From Candidatus Eiseniibacteriota bacterium (GTDB lineage: Bacteria; Joyebacterota; Joyebacteria; Joyebacterales; Joyebacteraceae), in assembly GCA_030638405.1 (NCBI GenBank), contig DAOWER010000220.1, positions 1 through 5,074 on the forward strand: a DNA stretch of 5,074 nt, read 5' to 3'. Shown in pieces: positions 1 to 3,683 of the stretch. The notes below the pieces were generated by a model. The model made no database searches. It saw nothing but the letters and a program-made list of their open reading frames with translations, and was not told the DNA's origin. Within the stretch, counting starts at the first letter, position 1, and every line of letters starts with the position of its first letter. Made by a program: the position numbers and the translations under genes.

Positions 1-604
1 CGTCGCCCTCGAACGAGTGCAGCGCGGAGATGATGAACCCAAGTATCGCCGTCGCCAAGGCCAGGTGGTAGAGCAGGCTCACGCCCTCGGGCCACGGTCC
101 GCGCCGCGCGGACAGCATCCCACCCTGCGCCCTGGAGACGAAGTAGCCACGCTCCGTCAGCGCGCGGACCGCCCGCGAGATCGCGGAGTCCGCGTCGCCG
201 CCCATAGTGATGGCCCGTGCGGTCTCCGGCGCGGTCGTCCTCGACACGCTCACGCCGCGTCTGCCTGACAGCCGGACGATGCTGCAGACCAGCAGGTTGA
301 GCAGGAGGATGATGCCGAGCAGCAGGAAGTACTTCGAGTGGAACAGGTTCAAGAGCCCCAGCTTGGAGAACACCGCGTAGCGTGCCTCGCCCCACGACTC
401 GATGTAGGTCTCGGGGCCGTAGCCCTGCGGGAAGATAGAGCCCACGATCATCGTCACAGTCATGACGATTAGAAGCCACACCGCGAGGCGCAGCCTCATG
501 AGCTCGCGGAGCACCCGCTCGAACGCGATCCGCAGGAAGGTCTTCTGCTTCTTCCTTTTCGGTGCGTCCGGCCTCTCGGCCGTCATGACCTTCAATTCTT
601 CCAT
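1..604 (-). CDS. resB: ResB-like cytochrome c biogenesis protein, N-terminal part (3' end beyond left edge)
   Basis: The visible 201 residues match the N-terminal part of the ResB/Ccs1 family. ResB works with CcsA in System II to bring heme across the cytoplasmic membrane and attach it to CXXCH motifs of apocytochromes c on the outer face. Seen: a basic cytosolic start (residues 12-37); TM1 at about 38-58, ending in the family-typical GSIFPQG; a short loop with PETYIESWG; a second hydrophobic segment at about 92-112 with LLLLNLLVCSIVR-type residues, very characteristic of ResB; and a third at about 177-195. The large extracytoplasmic domain and last membrane helix would lie past base 1. The ATG at 604 is chosen because AGGG (610-613), overlapping the ccsA stop codon, sits 5 bases upstream. 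The 7-base gap to ccsA implies translational coupling. An alternative in-frame ATG at codon 7 has poorer spacing. Family identification is firm. Confidence 0.9.
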   Translation of the reverse strand, partial: MEELKVMTAERPDAPKRKKQKTFLRIAFERVLRELMRLRLAVWLLIVMTVTMIVGSIFPQGYGPETYIESWGEARYAVFSKLGLLNLFHSKYFLLLGIILLLNLLVCSIVRLSGRRGVSVSRTTAPETARAITMGGDADSAISRAVRALTERGYFVSRAQGGMLSARRGPWPEGVSLLYHLALATAILGFIISALHSFEGD

Positions 605-611
605 ATCAGCC

Positions 612-1490
612 CTAGTAGAGGTGCAGACTTGGAATGCCGAACAACCTCGCCAGCCAGCTCACTCCAAGAAACGTCGTTACCATGCACAGGAACGCCACGA
701 TCACGATGATGGTCGACGGCACGCCGCGCCACTTCGGGCGAACGCGCGTGTGCAGATACAGCGCGAAGACGAACCACGTGATCAGCGACCACGTCTCCTT
801 CGGGTCCCACTGCCAGTAGACGCCCCACGCTTCGTTGGCCCACGCCGCGCCCGACATGATGCCGAACGTCAGCATCGGGAACCCGAACAGCACGAGCTGG
901 TGCACGGATCGGTGGAAGCGCGCGATGTTCTCGCGCGTGAGTCCGTAGTCGGCCTTGGCACCGAGCTTCCAGAGCAGCAGCTGTATCAGGTACGAGATCT
1001 CGACCGAGAACGCGACGACGAAGACGGCGTAGGCGCCGAACGCGATGGCGACGTGCCAGAAGAACCACGTGCTCTGGAGGGCGGGGAAGAGCGGCTTGAT
1101 CTCGGGGCTCTGGCCGAGCAGCGCGTAGAGCACCGCACCGCCCGCGATGAGCGAGACGAAGAAGCCGGGGATCCGCACGTTCCTGCGCCACTCGATGATC
1201 AGGTACGCCACGGCCGTGGTCCACGCGAACCACGCCAGGCTCTCGTAGAGGCTCTGGAACGGGGGAGCGCCCTTGAGGACAACTCGGAGGAGGATGACGA
1301 CCGTCTGAAGGCCGGCCGCGGCCAGAAGGGAGACCGTCGAGCCCTTGCGGGTGAGCTTCCAGCTCGGCCGGATGAAGTGCGCGATGTAGAAGAGGAGCGC
1401 GACGCCGTAGGCAACGCAGGCCACCCAGAGGAACCCGCGCTCTGCGGCGAACAGCCCCGAGTCTCTTGCCATCATTGCAGACGGGTCCAT
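612..1490 (-). CDS. ccsA: CcsA/ResC cytochrome c biogenesis (heme handling) membrane protein
   Basis: A 292-residue polytopic membrane protein of the CcsA/ResC heme-handling family. With ResB it forms the System II cytochrome c synthetase, which presents heme to apocytochrome c outside the membrane. The diagnostic tryptophan-rich WWD motif is at about 217-240 (WANEAWGVYWQWDPKETW), followed by LITWFVFALYLHTR. About eight hydrophobic segments are visible: near 19-37, 53-72, 84-100, 108-126, 142-170, 197-214, 233-247 and 258-283. Candidate heme-ligand histidines are H146 (FFWH), H193/H197 before the WWD motif and H247 after it; family members use conserved histidines flanking this motif. PPFQSLYESL (76-85) is the usual P...YES motif. 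The C-terminus SLHLY resembles the family's GLHSY ending. The length is normal for the short CcsA form that is separate from ResB. The start abuts the ftsB-like stop (TAG then ATG). The gene precedes resB, whereas resB before ccsA is the more familiar order. Confidence 0.95.
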   Translation of the reverse strand: MDPSAMMARDSGLFAAERGFLWVACVAYGVALLFYIAHFIRPSWKLTRKGSTVSLLAAAGLQTVVILLRVVLKGAPPFQSLYESLAWFAWTTAVAYLIIEWRRNVRIPGFFVSLIAGGAVLYALLGQSPEIKPLFPALQSTWFFWHVAIAFGAYAVFVVAFSVEISYLIQLLLWKLGAKADYGLTRENIARFHRSVHQLVLFGFPMLTFGIMSGAAWANEAWGVYWQWDPKETWSLITWFVFALYLHTRVRPKWRGVPSTIIVIVAFLCMVTTFLGVSWLARLFGIPSLHLY

Positions 1491-1877
1491 CTAGTCCTTC
1501 TCCTCGCCTTCGAGCACCACGCGGTAGCAGATCTCGCCGTCCTTGATCATCCCGTACTCCTCGCGGGCGACCTTCTCGACGGCGGCCGGGTCGTTCGTCA
1601 AGCTTTCGTTGTACTCAGCGGCCTCGTCCCTCGTCTGCTCCAGAGCGCTGATCTCATCCTGAAGTGCGCCCTTCATGCCCTTCATTCCCATTATTGAGAA
1701 CAGCCCCGAATCGCTGAGGAGTATAGCAGAGACAAACCAGATGGCAATGGTCCATCCCAGGATTCTAAGGACCTTCGCGGGGGCTCCGCGTCCGTAGCCG
1801 TCGAAGGTCCTCCGCAGAAAACGAGGTTCCTCCTTCTTGGCCCCGCGTCTTCTGTTCTCTCCGGATGAGGTGGGCAT
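1491..1877 (-). CDS. ftsB: FtsB/DivIC-family septum formation initiator
   Basis: A 128-residue bitopic protein of the FtsB/DivIC family. Members form a complex with FtsL and FtsQ/DivIB at the division septum and help activate septal peptidoglycan synthesis. Seen: an unusually long, basic cytosolic tail (residues 1-35, many K/R); one membrane helix at about 36-55; a short segment with the small repeat GMKGMKG; a coiled coil at about 70-93; then the family's C-terminal motif NDPAAVEKVAREEYGMIKDGE (95-115), which is the strongest evidence. The chosen ATG has GGAG (1883-1886) 5 bases upstream. It follows eno by 72 bases and its stop touches the ccsA start. An FtsB/DivIC gene downstream of enolase is a recurrent bacterial arrangement, which supports the call. 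FtsB and DivIC are the same family, so the symbol is a choice between names rather than proven orthology. Confidence 0.9.
   Translation of the reverse strand: MPTSSGENRRRGAKKEEPRFLRRTFDGYGRGAPAKVLRILGWTIAIWFVSAILLSDSGLFSIMGMKGMKGALQDEISALEQTRDEAAEYNESLTNDPAAVEKVAREEYGMIKDGEICYRVVLEGEEKD
1495..1499 (-). promoter_or_regulatory. ccsA ribosome binding site inside the ftsB-like coding end
   Basis: AAGGA lies 4 bases upstream of the ccsA ATG, within the last Lys-Asp codons of the ftsB-like gene. Stop and start are directly adjacent (TAG-ATG). A ribosome finishing the division gene can therefore restart on ccsA with little or no scanning. This decides the ccsA start and argues for a single transcript. 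Confidence 0.7.
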
Positions 1878-1949
1878 GCTGTCTCCAGTTGGCGCGAGTC
1901 GTGTCAGCGGAGGTTCGCGTCGCGCGCGGCACCGTGCCCGCGGCGCGAG

Positions 1950-3233
1950 CTACTCGGTCACGCCGAATATCGTCTTGCCGGCGTACGTCGCCGTCTCGCC
2001 GAGTTCCTCTTCAATGCGAACGAGTTGGTTGTACTTGCACAGCCGCTCGCTTCGAGACAGCGACCCGGTCTTGATCTGCCCCGAGTTCACCGCCACCGCG
2101 ATGTCCGCGATGGTCGTGTCTTCGGTCTCGCCCGAGCGGTGCGAGATGACCGTGGTCATCCCGTTCCTGTGCGCGATGTCGATGGTGTCGAGTGTCTCGG
2201 TCAGTGTCCCAATCTGGTTCGGCTTGATGAGGATGGAGTTCGCCGCACCCTCCGTCACGCCGCGCAGCAGGCGCTCCTGGTTCGTCACGAAGATGTCGTC
2301 GCCGACGATCTGGATGGTGTCGCCCAGGCGCTCCGTCATCAGCTTCCACCCGTCCCAGTCGTCCTCGGCGTGCCCGTCCTCGATGGAGACGATGGGGTAC
2401 TTCTCCACGAGTCCGGCGTAGTAGTCGACCATCTCCTCGCTGGTTCGGGTGGCGCCCTCGCCCTTGAGCTTGTAGACGCCGTCTTCGTAGAACTCGCTCG
2501 CTGCCGCGTCGAGCGCGAGGTAGACCTCGTCGCCGGGAGCGTACCCGGCCTTGTCGATGGCGCCGACCATTATCTCGAGCGCCTCGTCGGCGGACTTCAG
2601 GTTGGGTGCGAACCCACCCTCATCACCGACGGCCACGGACAGCTCACGCTCCGACAGCATCGACTTCAACGAGTGAAAGACTTCGGCTCCCGCGCGCACG
2701 GCCTCGGCCATGCTGTCGACACCGGCGGGGACTATCATGAACTCCTGAATGTCGAGATTGTTGCTCGCGTGCACGCCGCCGTTCAGCACGTTCATCAAAG
2801 GAACGGGGAGGAGGCGCGCGCTGACGCCGCCGAGGTACCGATAGAGCGGGACCTCGTACACCGCCGCGGCCGCGTGCGCGCAGGCGAGGGACACCGCGAG
2901 CATCGCGTTCGCGCCGATTGTGCTCTTGTTGTCCTCCTCGTCGAGCGAGATGAGGATGGTGTCTATGAGAACCTGCTCGTCCGTGTCGACGCCGATGAGC
3001 TCGAGGCCGATGACCTCGTTGACGTGTTGGATGGCCTTCTGAACACCCTTGCCGAGATAGCGCGTGGTGTCGCCGTCCCTGAGCTCGACGGCCTCGTGCG
3101 TTCCGGTGGAGGCGCCTGACGGTACCGCGGCGCGGCCCATGATGCCCGAGTCGAGCCAGACGTCGGCTTCGACGGTCGGGTTGCCCCTGGAGTCCAGGAT
3201 CTCGCGGGCCCACACCTCCGTGATTATCGTCAT
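1950..3233 (-). CDS. eno: Enolase (phosphopyruvate hydratase)
   Basis: Enolase interconverts 2-phosphoglycerate and phosphoenolpyruvate in cytosolic glycolysis/gluconeogenesis, using Mg2+. At 427 residues it is complete and of normal bacterial length. Motifs in order: ILDSRGNPTVEADV (12-25); the mobile loop GASTGTHE (40-47); QEFM with E164; VGDEGGFAP with the proposed acid/base E205; Mg2+ ligands D242 (ALDAAASEF), E285 (SIEDG) and D312 (GDDIFVTN); K337 (LIKPNQIGT), the expected catalytic lysine; SHRSGETEDTTIADIAV (364-380); and K388 (GQIKTGSLSRSER). All expected catalytic residues are present (positions matched to E. coli from memory). H287 in SIEDGHAEDDW is an uncommon residue where Leu or Met is usual. 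The ATG has GGAG (3239-3242) 5 bases upstream. It is the first gene of the minus-strand operon. The 72-base spacer after it (1878-1949) contains a GC-rich hairpin (about 1924-1944) with no T-run, so a terminator there is unlikely. Confidence 0.98.
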   Translation of the reverse strand: MTIITEVWAREILDSRGNPTVEADVWLDSGIMGRAAVPSGASTGTHEAVELRDGDTTRYLGKGVQKAIQHVNEVIGLELIGVDTDEQVLIDTILISLDEEDNKSTIGANAMLAVSLACAHAAAAVYEVPLYRYLGGVSARLLPVPLMNVLNGGVHASNNLDIQEFMIVPAGVDSMAEAVRAGAEVFHSLKSMLSERELSVAVGDEGGFAPNLKSADEALEIMVGAIDKAGYAPGDEVYLALDAAASEFYEDGVYKLKGEGATRTSEEMVDYYAGLVEKYPIVSIEDGHAEDDWDGWKLMTERLGDTIQIVGDDIFVTNQERLLRGVTEGAANSILIKPNQIGTLTETLDTIDIAHRNGMTTVISHRSGETEDTTIADIAVAVNSGQIKTGSLSRSERLCKYNQLVRIEEELGETATYAGKTIFGVTE

Positions 3234-3301
3234 GCGTGCTCCGTGTGTTCGCGTTGCGGCAGATGAGTGCTAATCGCCGAGTGGAAGGGAAGTTCCGCGA
3301 G

Positions 3302-3331
3302 ATGTTAGGTGCGCGCGTGCGAGGGTGTCAA
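3302..3331 (-). promoter_or_regulatory. Sigma70-type promoter for the eno operon
   Basis: Read on the minus strand, TTGACA (3331-3326, a full consensus -35) is followed after 18 bases by TAACAT (3307-3302, 4 of 6 matches to TATAAT). Transcription would begin near 3295, giving a leader of about 60 bases before the eno ATG. A perfect -35 hexamer at this position in a GC-rich sequence is unlikely to be chance. No competing promoter was seen closer to eno or before ftsB. Confidence 0.7.
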
Positions 3332-3374
3332 GCGCAAAAGGGGTGCCCGCCACAGTCACAGGCGCGATGAGGCC

Positions 3375-3458
3375 CTCCGGACGCATCCCGGACGGTGCCG
3401 GGCACGCACTGAACGGTCCCAGGCAGACCCCGAATGCTCCCGGACACACCCGGGAGGA
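3375..3458. repeat. Four degenerate 21-bp tandem repeats, eight half-units phased at about 10.5 bp
   Basis: Four consecutive units of exactly 21 bases (3375-3395, 3396-3416, 3417-3437, 3438-3458) share a loose pattern near TCCCGGACACACCCCGAACGG. Each splits into two half-units. CCGGAC-like hexamers start at 3377, 3388, 3398, 3409, 3419, 3430, 3440 and 3451: CCGGAC, CCGGAC, CCGGGC, CTGAAC, CCAGGC, CCGAAT, CCGGAC, CGGGAG. The first base is C in all eight and the third is G in seven. The 10/11-base alternation puts every half-unit on the same face of the helix. The neighbouring 21-base blocks on either side do not fit. The array lies between two divergent promoters, which suits a multi-site operator or cooperative protein-binding array. 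It could also be a neutral minisatellite or remnant of a heptapeptide-repeat coding sequence. Confidence 0.65.
3437..3456. repeat. Perfect inverted repeat CTCCCGG-N6-CCGGGAG, candidate operator
   Basis: Two perfect 7-base arms are separated by ACACAC, falling in the last 21-bp unit and ending about 40 bases upstream of the rightward -35 element. The 20-bp dyad has a size suited to a dimeric winged-helix regulator. It could also form a hairpin, but there is no T-run on either strand and no gene ends here, so a terminator role is unlikely. Operator function is inferred from position and symmetry. Confidence 0.45.
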
Positions 3459-3496
3459 CTCCTCGCCAGCGGTGTGAGGAAGGTTCATTTTGGGTC

Positions 3497-3525
3497 TTGA
3501 CTGTTTCCGGTGGGCGTGCTAAACT
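3497..3525 (+). promoter_or_regulatory. Sigma70-type promoter with extended -10 for the HTH/M29-like gene
   Basis: TTGACT (3497-3502, 5 of 6 to the -35 consensus), a 17-base spacer, and TAAACT (3520-3525, 4 of 6) preceded by TGC (3517-3519), which forms the extended -10 TGn element. The predicted start is near 3532. This leaves a leader of about 150 bases before the GTG at 3684, long enough for RNA-level control. Confidence 0.7.
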
Positions 3526-3560
3526 GACCGCGCTGGAAAATTAGACCGGTGGTGAGAGGG

Positions 3561-3630
3561 CTGTTGGGCGACGGGCTGACGCGCCAGCAGACAGCTGGGA
3601 GGGGCGGCCGGCTTCCATGCCGGCTGCCCC
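3561..3630 (+). promoter_or_regulatory. Two tandem stable hairpins in the 5' leader
   Basis: Hairpin 1: 3561-3570 pairs with 3580-3590, giving 10 base pairs with one G-U and one bulged G around a 9-base loop (ACGGGCTGA). Hairpin 2: GGGGCGGCCGGC (3601-3612) pairs along its whole length with 3619-3630, giving 12 pairs including one G-U around the 6-base loop TTCCAT. Only 10 bases separate them. No T-run follows, so neither looks like an intrinsic terminator. I compared them by eye with remembered consensus cores of common riboswitches (cobalamin, TPP, ZTP, guanidine-II, glycine and others) and found no convincing match. They may be a protein-binding leader, an RNA-stability element or an unrecognised regulatory RNA. 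The plus-strand reading frame is also open through this stretch, so a translated extension is not strictly excluded. Confidence 0.5.
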
Positions 3631-3659
3631 GGCACGACCCGAACGCGGACAGGCGTGAG

Positions 3660-3678
3660 GGTTCCCCTGAACCGGGAG
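3660..3678 (+). promoter_or_regulatory. Ribosome binding site with two mutually exclusive hairpins
   Basis: GGGAG (3674-3678) lies 5 bases upstream of GTG 3684 and decides this start. GGTTC (3660-3664) can pair with GAACC (3669-3673) around CCCT, leaving GGGAG free. Alternatively TTCCC (3662-3666) can pair with GGGAG itself (five pairs including one G-U) around a 7-base loop, hiding the site. The two structures share bases and cannot coexist. Both stems are short, so a switch is a suggestion only. Confidence 0.4.
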
Positions 3679-3683
3679 CGAAG

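Larger units (their letters stand above)
3234..3683. promoter_or_regulatory. Divergent intergenic control region between eno and the HTH/M29-like gene
   Basis: This 450-base stretch holds no convincing protein-coding gene; its short open frames look like GC-driven chance. From left to right it contains the eno leader and leftward promoter, a phased repeat array with an inverted repeat at its right end, the rightward promoter, and a structured leader for the plus-strand gene. The centre of the repeat array (about 3416) is almost equidistant from the two predicted transcription starts (about 3295 and 3532), so one bound regulator could influence both directions. That last point is inference. 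Confidence 0.7.

Noticed and set aside
462..1697. A 411-codon plus-strand open frame opposite resB, ccsA and the ftsB-like gene
   Set aside because: Its translation is low-complexity and rich in Arg, Glu, Asp and His, with no recognisable domain. It lies antisense to three clearly identified genes, so it is a GC-driven shadow.
1924..1944. GC-rich hairpin in the eno to ftsB-like spacer as a terminator
   Set aside because: It has no following T-run on the minus strand, a bulged stem and a 3-base loop. At most it could affect RNA processing between the two genes.
2025..3119. A 364-codon plus-strand open frame opposite eno
   Set aside because: It lies entirely within the coding sequence of a complete, well-conserved enolase, and its translation has the Val/Leu/Asp/Arg bias of an antisense frame.
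3265..3273. GAGTGCTAA, identical to one half of the CIRCE heat-shock operator, in the eno leader
   Set aside because: The partner arm at the required 9-base spacing matches only 2 of 9 positions. A 9-base match in 5 kb on both strands has a few percent chance, so HrcA control is not supported.
3288..3296. Short palindrome GGAAGTTCC at the predicted eno transcription start
   Set aside because: Only four pairs per arm and the flanks do not extend it; palindromes this short are frequent by chance.
3270..3488. A 72-codon minus-strand frame with Cys-Pro/Gly-Pro heptads across the repeat array
   Set aside because: The heptad pattern is simply the 21-bp DNA repeat translated, the frame overlaps the eno promoter, and I see no convincing gene. 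A decayed coding remnant cannot be fully excluded.
3549..3683. Earlier in-frame GTG starts (3549, 3552) that would lengthen the plus-strand protein by 44-45 residues
   Set aside because: The extra sequence is Arg/Pro/Gly-rich and unlike the family, coincides with strong hairpins, and lacks a ribosome binding site as good as GGGAG before 3684.
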